Positions 41,760 through 50,401 of a DNA stretch of 64,000 bases are shown piece after piece. The translations under genes were made by a program, and so were the position numbers. A model generated the notes under the pieces. That model saw nothing but the letters and a program-made list of their open reading frames with translations. It did not search any database and was not told where the DNA came from. The stretch comes from Arthrobacter sp. ov407 (GTDB lineage: Bacteria > Actinomycetota > Actinomycetes > Actinomycetales > Micrococcaceae). The first letter of the stretch is position 1. The number at the start of each line of letters is the position of its first letter. Location: the NCBI RefSeq assembly GCF_900102895.1, contig NZ_FNGD01000002.1, positions 1 to 64,000 on the forward strand. The letters are read 5' to 3'.

Positions 41760-42680
41760 TCAAGGGGCACTGACGCGCTGCACGTCCGGTTCCAGGTAGA
41801 TGACCCGGGCAATCGGGACGGCTTCGCGGATCCGGACCTCTGCGTCATCAATTGCCTTCGCAATGTCCTGGCCCGAGTCCGAGCGGCCGATGCTGATCTT
41901 GGCCGCCACCAGCAACTCCTCAGGGCCAAGGTGCATGGTCTTGAGGTGAATGATGCTGGTGCCGCCGGCTTCGATCGCGGTGCGGATCTTGGCGACGTCG
42001 TCCCGGGTGGCCGACTCGCCCAGCAGCAGGGACTTGGTTTCCATGGCCAGGACCACGGCGATCGCCACGAGCAGCAGACCGATCATCGCGGTGCCGAGGG
42101 CGTCCCAGATGCCGTTCCCGGTCAGGAGCGTCAGGCCCACGCCGAAGAGCGCGAACACCAGGCCCACAAGGGCGCCGAAATCCTCGAGCAGGATCACCGG
42201 GAGTTCCGGCTGCTTGGCGTTGCGGATGAACTTGATCCAGCTTTGCTTTCCCCTGAGGGGGTTGGATTCGATGATCGCTGTCCGGAACGAGAAGGACTCG
42301 GCAATGATCGCGCCGATCAGGACTGCAAGCGGCACCCACCAGAAGTCACCTTCGATGGCGTGCGGGTGCTGGATTTTTCCCCAGGCCTCATACAGCGCGA
42401 ACAGGCCGCCGACGCTGAAAAGCACAATCGAGACGATGAAGGCGTAGACGTAACGCTCGCGGCCGTAGCCGAAGGGGTGCTCGGGGCTGGCTTCCCGCTG
42501 CGCGCGCTTACCGCCGACCAGGAGCAGCAGCTGGTTGCCGGAGTCCGCGAGTGAGTGGATCGCCTCGGCCAGCATGGATGAGGACAATGTCAGAAAGTAG
42601 GCGACGAACTTCAAAACGGCGATGGTCAGGTTTGCGGCCAGTGCCGCGAGAATCGCCTTGGTACCGCCATTTGCAGCCAC
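41760..42680 (-). CDS. Cation diffusion facilitator (CDF) family metal transporter
   Basis: A 306-aa divalent cation:proton antiporter of the CDF type. Six helices are predicted, and helix 2 has the conserved HSLADSGNQLLLLVG with the His-x3-Asp metal site. A second site lies in the helix 5 region (LLEDFGALVGL). The C-terminal cytoplasmic domain reads HLKTMHLGPEELLVAAKISI. It could export Zn, Mn, Fe or Co. Start GTG at 42680 with AAGGAG nine bases upstream, but that site is inside a large hairpin (next entry). The frame upstream of 42680 runs through that hairpin. Confidence 0.92.
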   Translation of the reverse strand: MAANGGTKAILAALAANLTIAVLKFVAYFLTLSSSMLAEAIHSLADSGNQLLLLVGGKRAQREASPEHPFGYGRERYVYAFIVSIVLFSVGGLFALYEAWGKIQHPHAIEGDFWWVPLAVLIGAIIAESFSFRTAIIESNPLRGKQSWIKFIRNAKQPELPVILLEDFGALVGLVFALFGVGLTLLTGNGIWDALGTAMIGLLLVAIAVVLAMETKSLLLGESATRDDVAKIRTAIEAGGTSIIHLKTMHLGPEELLVAAKISIGRSDSGQDIAKAIDDAEVRIREAVPIARVIYLEPDVQRVSAP

Positions 42681-42687
42681 GTGAGCT

Positions 42688-42750
42688 TCTCCTTGTGGGG
42701 TTCTTCCGGGGGTTTGCGCGAACACCGGAAGAACCCAGCGCCCACAAGGA
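42688..42750 (-). promoter_or_regulatory. Long 5' UTR hairpin sequestering the CDF ribosome-binding site
   Basis: On the minus strand, TCCTTGTGGG (42750-42741) pairs perfectly with CCCACAAGGA (42699-42690), and GGTTCTTCCGG (42735-42725 in reverse complement) with CCGGAAGAACC (42709-42699). One 5-nt bulge separates the two helices and a 15-nt loop closes them. The AAGGAG Shine-Dalgarno of the CDF gene is the last part of the stem, so the folded form would block translation. It looks like an RNA switch or thermometer, though a large operator palindrome is also possible. No U-tract, so it is not a terminator. Confidence 0.72.
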
Positions 42751-42911
42751 ATACGGTACCCGTTTCCGGGCCGCCGCCGCACCGCGGCAGGGACCAACGC
42801 GGCCAAGTAACGATTGGGTAGTCGCCTGCTGACAAGCAATCCGCCCTATGTTAGCTTGAAGCCATGTTCGGGATTCACAATTTGGATGCCGACGAATATG
42901 TAGGAGGAGAC

Positions 42912-43181
42912 ATGGGCTTTCTTGGCTGGATCATTCTCGGACTCATAGTAGGTGCAATCGTCAAGGCACTCTTGCCAGGCCGGGTCGGCGGCGGCTGGGT
43001 TACCAGCCTCGTGCTCGGCGTCGTCGGCGCAATTGTCGGCGGCTGGATCGGGGACCTGCTATTCGGCGGCGGCAAGATGGAATTCTGGAATCTCGGTTCC
43101 TGGCTCCTGGCCATTGTCGGCGGCTTGGCGGCCGCCCTCATCTACGGCGCCATCACAGGCCGCAATAAGACCACCACATAA
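42912..43181 (+). CDS. GlsB/YeaQ/YmgE family stress-response membrane protein
   Basis: An 89-aa membrane protein with three helices (FLGWIILGLIVGAIVKALL, GWVTSLVLGVVGAIVGGWIG, NLGSWLLAIVGGLAAALIYG) typical of the transglycosylase-associated protein family. Its function is unclear; members are linked to envelope and acid stress in several bacteria. The ATG at 42912 follows AGGAGGAGAC; an in-frame start at 42864 is much weaker. It is divergent from the CDF gene. Confidence 0.9.
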   Translation: MGFLGWIILGLIVGAIVKALLPGRVGGGWVTSLVLGVVGAIVGGWIGDLLFGGGKMEFWNLGSWLLAIVGGLAAALIYGAITGRNKTTT

Positions 43182-43232
43182 GTTTCCACAGCACTGACCG
43201 CACACTTTGCGTGACGCGGCAGTCACAGTACG

Positions 43233-43270
43233 ACGGCGGGGCCCACCTTTCGGTGGGCCCCGCCGTTGGT
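43233..43270 (+). terminator. Rho-independent terminator after the YeaQ-type gene
   Basis: Arms ACGGCGGGGCCCACC (43233-43247) and GGTGGGCCCCGCCGT (43252-43266) pair perfectly over 15 bp with a TTTC loop and a short T/G tail (TGGTTT). A 16-nt direct repeat (GTTGGTTTGCCCCGC plus one base) follows at 43265-43296. Confidence 0.82.
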
Positions 43271-43355
43271 TTGCCCCGCAGTTGGTTTGCCCCGCCGCGT
43301 GTCTGCCCGCCCGCTGCCGGACGCGCCTGTTCCCTGCTGAACCGCGGGCCGACCC

Positions 43356-44252
43356 CTAGCCCGGCTGTTGCGAGCGGGCGCTGGCGTAGAGGCAGACGGT
43401 GGCTGCGGTGCCGAGGTTCAGGCTTTCCGCTCCCCCATAGACCGGGACGGCCACCCGGTGGTCGGCCAACGCGATCTCGTCCTCGGACAAGCCCTGGGCC
43501 TCGTTGCCGAACAGCCAGGCTGTGGGCTTTTCCAGCGCGTAGACCGATTCGGCGGCGGAGGACCCCAGGCGGCGGGCCGCGTTCTCGTCCTGGAGACGGT
43601 CAAGGTTCAGCTGGCCGTTCCCGTCGGCGGCGAGCACGCCGATCCCCCGTTCCTTGCAGCGGGCCACCAGCTCCGCCACGTCGGCGCCGAGGACGATCGG
43701 CAGGTGGAAGAGGGATCCCGCCGTCGAACGGACCGCCTTGGGGTTGTAGATGTCAACGCTGGAGGCGGTCAGGATGACGGCATCAGCGCCGGCCGCGTCA
43801 GCGGCACGGAGCACGGTTCCGGCGTTGCCAGGGTCGCGGACCTGACACAGGACCGCGACCAGCTGCGGGCCCGCGTCCAACACCTGATCGAGGCCAACGT
43901 CCAGGAAACCGCAGACCGCGAGAATGCCCTGCGGAGTGACCGTGTCCGCCATCGCGGCCAGCACTTCGTCAGTCGCGAGGAAGGCGGTGGTGCCCTCCGC
44001 AAGTGTCTCCAGGTCCGGGTGCCGGTCGAGGCAGGCCTCACTCGCGTAGACCTCATAGACGATGCCAGGCTCCCCCGCGGCAATCCGCTTCTGATGCAGC
44101 GTCAGGGCCTCCCGGACAGCCTGCGGCCCCTCCGCCAGGAACTCGCTGCGCTTTAAACGGGCCGGGCGCCCGGCAAGTTGTGCCACCTTCCTCACCCGAT
44201 CAGCTCGAGGATTGGAAAGTGGAAAGTCTTGCGGGCGCCCGGTTTCGTTCAT
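43356..44252 (-). CDS. TrmH/SpoU-family RNA 2'-O-methyltransferase
   Basis: A 298-aa SPOUT methyltransferase. The N-terminal substrate-binding L30e-like domain (~15-110) is followed by the SpoU knot: QVRDPGNAGTVLRAADAAG (motif 1), LFGNEAQGLSEDE (motif 2) and VPVYGGAESLNLGTAATVCLY (motif 3). It probably methylates rRNA ribose, like the TsnR protein that often follows rplT. It starts 65 nt after the rplT stop on the same strand, so it may be co-transcribed with infC-rpmI-rplT. Confidence 0.92.
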   Translation of the reverse strand: MNETGRPQDFPLSNPRADRVRKVAQLAGRPARLKRSEFLAEGPQAVREALTLHQKRIAAGEPGIVYEVYASEACLDRHPDLETLAEGTTAFLATDEVLAAMADTVTPQGILAVCGFLDVGLDQVLDAGPQLVAVLCQVRDPGNAGTVLRAADAAGADAVILTASSVDIYNPKAVRSTAGSLFHLPIVLGADVAELVARCKERGIGVLAADGNGQLNLDRLQDENAARRLGSSAAESVYALEKPTAWLFGNEAQGLSEDEIALADHRVAVPVYGGAESLNLGTAATVCLYASARSQQPG

Positions 44253-44316
44253 ATAAGAACCTTAGTTGCTTTCGCAGCCGGTTCTGGAACGAAGCAGTCC
44301 TTCGACTACGGCAGAA

Positions 44317-44787
44317 CTACTTTGCGGCCTCGGCGTCAGCCTTCTTGGCAGCAGGCTTCTTCGCGGGAGCCTTCTTGGCAGCCTTCGGAGCCGGAGCGGC
44401 CTCAGCCTGCACGGCCGGAGCGGACGTGTCGGCGGGCAGCGAGTCCTTGGCGACCTTGACCAGCGCGGCGAAGGCGTTGGCGTCGGAAACGGCAAGCTCG
44501 GCCAGCATGCGGCGGTCAACCTCAACCTCAGCGGCCTTCAGGCCCTGGATCAGTCGGTTGTAGGTCAGGCCGTTGGCGCGGGATGCAGCGTTGATGCGCT
44601 GGATCCAAAGACGGCGGAAATCGCCCTTCTTCTTCTTGCGGTCGCCATAGCTGTACACAAACGAGTGCAGCAGCTGCTCTTTGGCCTTGCGGTACAGGCG
44701 TGAACGCTGTCCACGGTAGCCCTTTGCGCGTTCGAGGATAACCCGGCGCTTCTTGTGGGCGTTAACCGCCCTCTTCACACGTGCCAC
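44317..44787 (-). CDS. rplT: 50S ribosomal protein L20 with a Lys/Ala C-terminal extension
   Basis: Early-assembly 23S rRNA-binding protein. The conserved core, [29 protein letters not shown] to about residue 118, is normal. Beyond it lies a ~35-residue tail rich in Ala, Lys and Pro ([21 protein letters not shown]). L20 also autoregulates its operon in other bacteria. The gap to rpmI is 121 nt. Confidence 0.97.
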   Translation of the reverse strand: MARVKRAVNAHKKRRVILERAKGYRGQRSRLYRKAKEQLLHSFVYSYGDRKKKKGDFRRLWIQRINAASRANGLTYNRLIQGLKAAEVEVDRRMLAELAVSDANAFAALVKVAKDSLPADTSAPAVQAEAAPAPKAAKKAPAKKPAAKKADAEAAK

Positions 44788-44908
44788 GTGCGTACTCCTT
44801 AGAAATTTCTGATCCCAAGCATCTACTGCCGGAACGGTCCGGCTGGCCTGAGAAGCCTTTTTGGTAGTTGACTGCTGCCAGGTGGCGAACAGTCAGAGAA
44901 CTTGGAAC

Positions 44909-45103
44909 TTAGATGCCGAGCATCTTCCGGATGACCTTGGCGTCGCCCTTGAAGACGATCTTGTCGCCGGCAAGGCGACGGGTCAGCCTGGAGGACTTGT
45001 GCTCAAGGTAGTGGCGGCGGTTGGCCTGCTGGCGGCGCAGCTTGCCGCTACCGGTCAGCTTGAAGCGCTTCTTAGCACCGCTGTGGGTCTTCATCTTCGG
45101 CAT
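44909..45103 (-). CDS. rpmI: 50S ribosomal protein L35
   Basis: A 64-aa basic protein, [23 protein letters not shown] then [20 protein letters not shown], the classical L35 sequence. The ATG at 45103 (AAGGAG upstream) gives the normal length; an in-frame extension to 45175 would cross two hairpins and is rejected. Confidence 0.97.
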   Translation of the reverse strand: MPKMKTHSGAKKRFKLTGSGKLRRQQANRRHYLEHKSSRLTRRLAGDKIVFKGDAKVIRKMLGI

Positions 45104-45155
45104 GGGAACCGATCTCCTTACGTATCCGCAGAAAAGTCTGCAGCTCTTTCGTGCA

Positions 45156-45211
45156 GCCGCCCCTGCGGGCGGCATGCTGGTTGCCTACTGCCGGACATTG
45201 CTGTCCGGCAG
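45156..45211 (-). promoter_or_regulatory. Two hairpins in the infC-rpmI spacer
   Basis: Stem one: CTGCCGGACA/TGTCCGGCAG (45188-45197 with 45202-45211), just after the infC stop. Stem two: GCCGCCC/GGGCGGC (45156-45162 with 45167-45173), before the rpmI ribosome-binding site. No T-tract follows, so they are more likely RNA-processing or ribosomal-protein (L20-type) binding structures than terminators. Confidence 0.55.
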
Positions 45212-45218
45212 CCGTGAA

Positions 45219-46358
45219 CTAGTTGGTCTTCTTGGTGCCAGGCTTGGCGGCAGCCCGGGGGGCGGCCGGCCGTGCCGCGGGCTTCGGCGCTGAAGGCCTC
45301 GGCACCGGCTTCGGAGCAGCAACCGGCTTCGGTGCCGCCGCCGGAGCGGCTGCCTTTTCCTCCGGAGCCTTGGCCGCAGCGGACGGGGCCGGAGCGGCCT
45401 TCGGAGCCGCAGGAGCCTTGGCTGCTGCCGGCTTCTCGGCCACCTTCGGAGCCGCAGGAGCCTTCGCTGCTGCCGGCTTCTCGGCCACCTTCGGAGCCGC
45501 AGGAGCCTTCGCCGCTGCCGGCTTCTCGGCCGCCTTGGGAGCAGCCGCCTTCGGAGCTTCCTGGGCAGGAGCCTCGTCGGCCTTGGCCTCTTCGGCCGGG
45601 GCCTGCGTCGTCTCTTCGGCCTTGGCCTCTTCGACTACGGGGGCTTCTGCTGCCGGCGCCTCAGCCTCGGTCACCGTTGCAGGTGCCGCAGTCCGGACCT
45701 CGTAGCCTTCCGGAAGAAGATCGGCGAGCGACTGCGTCAGGGGTGCTTCGGGGCCGGAGGTGTCAACGCGGCCCGAGGCCTTGGCTTCATTCTCAGCCTT
45801 GGCTTCTGCGCGCTGCGTTGCGCGGCGGGCCTCTGCCTTGGCTTCAGCCTTGTTCTTCAGCGGGCCAACCACCATGACCATGTTGCGGCCATCGATCCGC
45901 GGGCTGGACTCCACAACACCAACTTCGGCGACGTCGTCGGCGAAGCGCTGGAGCAGGCGGATGCCCATCTCGGGGCGCTGCTGCTCACGGCCTCGGAACT
46001 GGATCATGGCCTTGACCTTGTCGCCAGCGCCGAGGAAGCGGAGCGCGTGGCCGCGCTTCGTCTCGTAGTCATGCGTGTCGATCTTCAGGCGGAAGCGGAT
46101 TTCCTTCAGGACCGTGTTGGTCTGGTTCTTCCGGGCTTCGCGTGCCTTGACGGCGGCTTCGTACTTGTACTTGCCGAAGTCCATCAGCTTGCACACCGGA
46201 GGCTTCGCCTGCGGTGCAACTTCAACGAGATCAAGATCGGACTCGGCAGCCAAACGCAGGGCATCCTCAATACGGACGACGCCCACTTGTTCGCCTGCAG
46301 GGCCGACCAGCCGCACCTCAGGGACGCGGATACGCTCATTGATTCTTGGCTCGCTAAT
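45219..46358 (-). CDS. infC: Translation initiation factor IF-3 with a long Ala/Pro/Lys tail
   Basis: IF-3 checks the initiator codon and tRNA on the 30S subunit. Residues ~1-170 are the normal two-domain factor: [35 protein letters not shown] and the C-domain [20 protein letters not shown]. The start is ATT at 46358, the rare codon used for infC in E. coli, preceded by AGGAG seven bases upstream; no ATG or GTG gives the right N-terminus. Residues ~170-379 form an unusual low-complexity extension of about 210 residues, acidic at first and then Ala/Pro/Lys-rich with three 15-residue repeats. The ATT start should make expression self-limiting. Confidence 0.95.
   Translation of the reverse strand: MSEPRINERIRVPEVRLVGPAGEQVGVVRIEDALRLAAESDLDLVEVAPQAKPPVCKLMDFGKYKYEAAVKAREARKNQTNTVLKEIRFRLKIDTHDYETKRGHALRFLGAGDKVKAMIQFRGREQQRPEMGIRLLQRFADDVAEVGVVESSPRIDGRNMVMVVGPLKNKAEAKAEARRATQRAEAKAENEAKASGRVDTSGPEAPLTQSLADLLPEGYEVRTAAPATVTEAEAPAAEAPVVEEAKAEETTQAPAEEAKADEAPAQEAPKAAAPKAAEKPAAAKAPAAPKVAEKPAAAKAPAAPKVAEKPAAAKAPAAPKAAPAPSAAAKAPEEKAAAPAAAPKPVAAPKPVPRPSAPKPAARPAAPRAAAKPGTKKTN
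45400..45534 (-). repeat. Three 45-nt repeats in the infC C-terminal extension
   Basis: Units at 45400-45444, 45445-45489 and 45490-45534 are nearly identical and each encode a 15-residue [19 protein letters not shown] unit. Low DNA divergence implies recent duplication. Confidence 0.9.
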
Positions 46359-46395
46359 GTTAAAGCTCCTGTGTTCGTGAGGGTATTTCACCGGC

Positions 46396-46436
46396 AAAAA
46401 GAGAAGGCCCCCAATTGCCGGAGCAATCGAAGGCCT
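46396..46436 (-). terminator. Attenuator-like terminator in the infC leader
   Basis: On the minus strand AGGCCTTCGATTGC pairs over 14 bp (with G-T pairs) with GCAATTGGGGGCCT around a TCCG loop, followed by TCTCTTTTTG. It lies about 38 nt before the ATT start of infC, inside the ~390-nt leader between infC and the divergent DUF1844 gene. That position suggests transcription attenuation of the infC-rpmI-rplT operon. A nearby upstream GCCCCATTG (about 46450) could compete for its 3' arm as an antiterminator, but this is speculative. Confidence 0.75.
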
Positions 46437-46748
46437 CGAGATCGGAGCTGCCGCCTCAATGGGGCGACATGCACTTCCTGCGGACCGGAGTCCGAGGTGG
46501 TGCCCGACCAGGTACCCGGCAACCTTGACTCCCAGAGGGAGGGGCTTCCCGAAGGAAGTTTCGCGGCTGACGCGGGTGGGAGAGAACTCCGCTTGCAAAC
46601 TAAAGTCAACTCTACAGAAAGATACCCGTTCAACGCACATGTGCGTCGCCGGGCGACAACTTCGGGCCCTAACTTCAGCCAGAAGCACTGCATTCTATAA
46701 AAGCCTGAGAATAACGACATTCAGTCGGTCTGTGACAAGCTTACCAGC

Positions 46749-47135
46749 ATGAGCACTTCAGACAGTAATTCCCACGGCTTCGAGCCCGCAGCCGCCCAGG
46801 CCGACGTCTCGCAGCAGATACGCGACATCTCAGAAGTCCCCGCGATCGAGGTCATCACCACGGCCGCCGTGCACCTGATGAGCGCCGCCGCGGTAAAGCT
46901 CGGCCTCGCCGCCGAGGAAAATGCCCAGGAACTCAAGGACCTGGACGAGGCCCGCAAACTGATCACCGCCCTTGCCGGCCTGGTGACCGCTGCGGCGCCG
47001 GAAATCGGCTCCCAGCACGCCGGGCCGTTGCGCGATGGACTTCGCTCGCTCCAGCTGGCCTTCCGCGAGGAATCCGTCATTCCGGATGCTCCGGGCAAGG
47101 GCCCGGGCGAGAAGTACACCGGCCCGGTCAACTAA
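46749..47135 (+). CDS. DUF1844 family protein
   Basis: A 128-aa soluble protein with the DUF1844 helical core (AIEVITTAAVHLMSAAAVKLGLAAEENAQELKDLDEARKLITALAGLV) and a polar N-terminal tail. Function unknown; it often neighbours infC in actinobacteria. It is divergent from infC, with the infC leader between. The ATG starts MSTSDSNSHGF with no strong ribosome-binding site; the spacing to the terminator is short. Confidence 0.88.
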   Translation: MSTSDSNSHGFEPAAAQADVSQQIRDISEVPAIEVITTAAVHLMSAAAVKLGLAAEENAQELKDLDEARKLITALAGLVTAAAPEIGSQHAGPLRDGLRSLQLAFREESVIPDAPGKGPGEKYTGPVN

Positions 47136-47144
47136 ACACTTTCG

Positions 47145-47196
47145 TCAGCTATATAAAAGCGGCGGCGGGCGGACCACTGAGGTCCGCGCGCCGCCG
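47145..47196. terminator. Bidirectional terminator between DUF1844 and MFS genes
   Basis: A stem of 15 pairs and one mismatch, arms 47160-47175 and 47181-47196, with an ACTGA loop. On the minus strand it is followed by GCTTTTATATAG, so it ends the convergent MFS gene. Confidence 0.82.
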
Positions 47197-47256
47197 TCGT
47201 CGTTAACGCCTTGCCTTCTGGGTTCCGCGGGTGCCGCAGGCGGCGTCAGCGGACGG

Positions 47257-48570
47257 TCAGGCGTGGGCCAGGCGGCGACGCCGCACGTGCTGCAGGACGA
47301 GTCCCACCAGGCAGAGGGCCACGCCCGCCAGTCCCACGGACACGAAGCCGGCCGACGGGCCGATGAGGTCGATGAACAGCCCGGCAAGCGGCGCACCCAG
47401 GGCCACTCCGCCGGTGAGCGATGAACCGTACCAGCCCATCGCCTCGCCGCGTCGGCTCTCGTCAACCAGCTCGGCCACCTTTTCCGAGGCCGCGGACAAC
47501 ACCGGTGCGCACAGCAGACCCGGCAGCAACGAGAGCAGGCTCAGCGTCCAGACGTCGGTCGCGAAGGCCATCGGGATCGTCAGCGCTGACATCCCCAGCA
47601 ACAGGAGGATCGGGGAAATGGGTCGGTGCATGGCGCCGTAGAGGATGCCGCCAACCACCGAGGCCGCGCACCAGAAGAGGAACACCATACCGATTTCTGC
47701 CTCGTGGCCGCCGGTCTGGAGGGCAGCGACGATGCCGACGTCGGTGCCGCTGAGGACCATGCCGGCACCGGCCGCGACAGCGAATACGGCGCCCACGGCG
47801 GCGGTGAACCAGCTGAAGTTGTGGATGACTCTGTGGCGCAGGCCGGAGCCCCGCTGGCGCCGTTCCTCGGCGGCGGCCGCCAGGGGTGCCAGCTCGGCTG
47901 CAGCCTCCTGCAGGTGGGCCGGGGCGGCGGCGACGACGGCGGCTTCCGCGCATTCCAGCTCCTGCGCCTCGAGTTCAGCGTCGGGGGAAGCGCTCCGGGT
48001 GGGCGGGTTGAACCACATGAGGAAGAGTCCCGCGACGGATGTGGCTACCCCCACCACTGTCAGGCCCAGCACGGACTGGCCGCTGGTGGCGACGACGGCT
48101 CCGACAGCGGGGCCGATCATGAAGACCAGTTCGGTGGCGATGGCGTCCAGGGTGAAGGCTGTACGGCGCTGTTCCCCGGGGGCCAGCACGCCGAGTGACT
48201 GCCGCACCACGCTGAAGATAGGCAGGGTCAGCAGACCCCCGACGAACACCAGGGGCAGCAGGACTTCGTAGGACACGTGCGGCACGATCGACCAGATCAC
48301 GGTCTCGGAGACGACGGACGGAATGAGCGCCTTACGCAGCCCCACGGTGTCGACCCGGCGCCCGCGCCAGGGCGCCCCGACGGCGATTCCGATCGTCATC
48401 ACGGCCGCGGCTGCGCCGGCGGCCGCGTAGCCCTGGCCGAGGGTCAGGACGATGTGCAGGGTCAGCAAGACGCCGGCCGCCGAGTGCGGTATGCGGGCGA
48501 TCATGCCGACCAACAGGAGCCGCCTGATGGGCCGGACGGCCAGCAGCTGACGGTAAAGCGCGAAATTCAC
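47257..48570 (-). CDS. MFS transporter, multidrug-efflux-like
   Basis: A 437-aa protein with 12 predicted helices and a long central cytoplasmic loop (~210-260) rich in Glu and Ala (ELEAQELECAEAAVVAA). The N-terminal half contains LLLVGMIARIPHSAAGVLL and GAPWRGRRVDTVGLR, which resembles DHA-type efflux proteins. Substrate unknown. The GTG at 48570 was chosen because AAGGAAG lies 8-9 bases upstream; a longer frame to 48606 would have no such site. It lies 63 nt after the SseB-like gene on the same strand. Confidence 0.88.
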   Translation of the reverse strand: MNFALYRQLLAVRPIRRLLLVGMIARIPHSAAGVLLTLHIVLTLGQGYAAAGAAAAVMTIGIAVGAPWRGRRVDTVGLRKALIPSVVSETVIWSIVPHVSYEVLLPLVFVGGLLTLPIFSVVRQSLGVLAPGEQRRTAFTLDAIATELVFMIGPAVGAVVATSGQSVLGLTVVGVATSVAGLFLMWFNPPTRSASPDAELEAQELECAEAAVVAAAPAHLQEAAAELAPLAAAAEERRQRGSGLRHRVIHNFSWFTAAVGAVFAVAAGAGMVLSGTDVGIVAALQTGGHEAEIGMVFLFWCAASVVGGILYGAMHRPISPILLLLGMSALTIPMAFATDVWTLSLLSLLPGLLCAPVLSAASEKVAELVDESRRGEAMGWYGSSLTGGVALGAPLAGLFIDLIGPSAGFVSVGLAGVALCLVGLVLQHVRRRRLAHA

Positions 48571-48633
48571 GAAACTACTTCCTTCTGGTACTGCCCACGG
48601 CAGCACCGGGAAGTCCCCCCGTTGGGCCGTCAG

Positions 48634-49599
48634 CTATGGTGCTGCGCGCTGCAGCTTGACCTCGATCGAATCAACCCGCTCGGCAAAGATTTCATTCCGG
48701 GCCCAGGCGTTGTTGAGGCCGGCCACGATGGACTGCACGCCGGCGGCGTCGAGCCCGTCTTCGAGGTAGAGGACCACACGGAGTTCCGGGCCGGCTCCCC
48801 CACCGGGGAGCCGCCTGCCATCGGCCGTTGCCGAGGCAACTCCACCCCCCGGATGAATTTCAACACGGCGGACCGCCGGAAAGCTAACCGCGCCCTCCCC
48901 GAGGGCTCCTACGAGGTCTGGATCGGCGTACGACGGCGTCCAGGTCTGCTGCTGGGCGAGTGCCCAAACCGCCGGCCGGCGCACCACGAACGTCAGTTCG
49001 GAGCCGGGATCGAGCACCAGCAGCTCGGCGCCTTCCGCGACCGCGGACAGGGCAGCCCTGGCCGCGTACACGGCGACCGGCCTGGCCTCCGAATGCCACG
49101 CCTTCAGTGACGCCGCCGAGGTGAACACCGGCATGGCCGTGCGCCCGTCCGGCGCCTTGAGCGTCACGAGGGCCATGTCTGCCTGTTTGTCGGAGCGAAG
49201 TTTGTCACCGTGCAGCTGGTCCCCGTGCGGGTGCGTGACGGCTTCGCCCTCTTCGGCGAGCTGGGCGACGATTGGCACGAATACCCGGGCGGTGGCGAGC
49301 GCGGCCACTACGGCCGCTTCGTCGCCTGTGCCCGCGGCGAGGTTGTCCAAAGCCGCCAGGTAGCCGGCGTCGGCGGTGCCGTCATCGTCCTCGAAATTGT
49401 GGATCTTTGCGTCATCGCCGGACAGGCTGCGGCCTGCCCAGGGTTGGCCGGCGGAGTCAGTGGCCCCGCCGGCGCCGGCAAGGGCGGCCGCGATGTGTCC
49501 GGGCAGGTGCCGGACGGGGCCAGCCCCGGGGCCCGGCTGCACTCCCTCATGGGGGTCGTGGGAGTCGTGGGGGTCTTGGGAGTCGTGGGTGTGCGTCAT
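48634..49599 (-). CDS. SseB-domain protein
   Basis: A 321-aa protein. The first ~65 residues are low-complexity, rich in His/Asp then Gly/Ala, with an 18-nt tandem repeat at 49551-49586. The following regions match the SseB N-terminal domain found in actinobacterial genes beside the his operon (ARVFVPIVAQLAEEGEAV, MALVTLKAPDGRTAMPVFTSAASLKAWHSEARPVAV, ELLVLDPGSELTFVVRRPAVWAL). Function unknown. The ATG at 49599 lies 13 nt after the priA stop, so it is probably co-transcribed with the his genes. Confidence 0.85.
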   Translation of the reverse strand: MTHTHDSQDPHDSHDPHEGVQPGPGAGPVRHLPGHIAAALAGAGGATDSAGQPWAGRSLSGDDAKIHNFEDDDGTADAGYLAALDNLAAGTGDEAAVVAALATARVFVPIVAQLAEEGEAVTHPHGDQLHGDKLRSDKQADMALVTLKAPDGRTAMPVFTSAASLKAWHSEARPVAVYAARAALSAVAEGAELLVLDPGSELTFVVRRPAVWALAQQQTWTPSYADPDLVGALGEGAVSFPAVRRVEIHPGGGVASATADGRRLPGGGAGPELRVVLYLEDGLDAAGVQSIVAGLNNAWARNEIFAERVDSIEVKLQRAAP

Positions 49600-49612
49600 G
49601 GGCACTGACCCC

Positions 49613-50359
49613 CTAGCGGCGGCCGGCGGCGTCGAGGGCCTCGGGCAGTGTGAAGTTGCCGTTGTAGAGGGCCTTGCCGATGATGGCGCCTTCGACGCCC
49701 AGCGGCACCAGGGAACGCAGGACCAAGAGGTCCTCAAGGCTGGAAATGCCGCCGGAGGCGATCACCGGTTTGCCTGTCTTCTCGACCATTTGGCGCAGGA
49801 GTTCGACGTTGGGGCCCTGGAGCGTGCCGTCCTTGGTCACATCGGTCACGACGTACCGGGCGCAGCCGGCGTCCTCGAGGCGGCCGAGCACCTCCCAGAG
49901 GTCCCCGCCTTCCTTCGTCCAGCCCCGGCCGGCGAGGGTGGTGCCGCGGACATCCAGGCCGACTGCGATCTTGTCGCCGAAGCGCTCGATCACCCGCGCC
50001 GTCCACTCCGGGTTCTCCAATGCCGCGGTGCCCAGGTTCACCCGGGCGACGCCGAGATCGAGGGCTTTCTCGAGGGACTCGTCGTCGCGCAGGCCGCCGG
50101 AGAGCTCCACCTTGATATCGAGCCGTCCAACGACCTCGCGCAGGAGCTCGGCGTTGGAGCCACGCCCGAACGCTGCGTCGAGGTCGACCAGATGCACCCA
50201 TTCAGCCCCCTGCTGCTGCCAATTGAGGGCGGCCTCCAGCGGGGTGCCGTAGCTCGTCTCGCTGCCTGCTTCGCCCTGCACAAGCCGGACGGCCTGGCCG
50301 TTGACGACGTCGACGGCGGGCAGAAGCTCAAGTACGGGCAGCGGGGTTTCGGTGGTCAT
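49613..50359 (-). CDS. priA: Bifunctional HisA/TrpF isomerase PriA
   Basis: Phosphoribosyl isomerase A of actinobacteria, catalysing ProFAR isomerisation in histidine synthesis and PRA isomerisation in tryptophan synthesis. The 248-aa (beta-alpha)8 barrel has the general acid/base Asp17 in [15 protein letters not shown], the duplicated phosphate-binding loops ([20 protein letters not shown]) and the second Asp in [10 protein letters not shown]. No trpF is seen in the window, which fits the dual role. It lies within hisC-B-H-(small ORF)-priA. ATG start with GAGGAC upstream. Confidence 0.94.
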   Translation of the reverse strand: MTTETPLPVLELLPAVDVVNGQAVRLVQGEAGSETSYGTPLEAALNWQQQGAEWVHLVDLDAAFGRGSNAELLREVVGRLDIKVELSGGLRDDESLEKALDLGVARVNLGTAALENPEWTARVIERFGDKIAVGLDVRGTTLAGRGWTKEGGDLWEVLGRLEDAGCARYVVTDVTKDGTLQGPNVELLRQMVEKTGKPVIASGGISSLEDLLVLRSLVPLGVEGAIIGKALYNGNFTLPEALDAAGRR

Positions 50360-50401
50360 CGTGGAGTCCTCAGCTTGGGGATGGAAGTTGGGAGCGGGCC
50401 G

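Noticed and set aside
45104..45175. Longer RpmI start
   Set aside because: L35 is normally about 64 aa; the extension crosses the hairpin region and lacks a ribosome-binding site.
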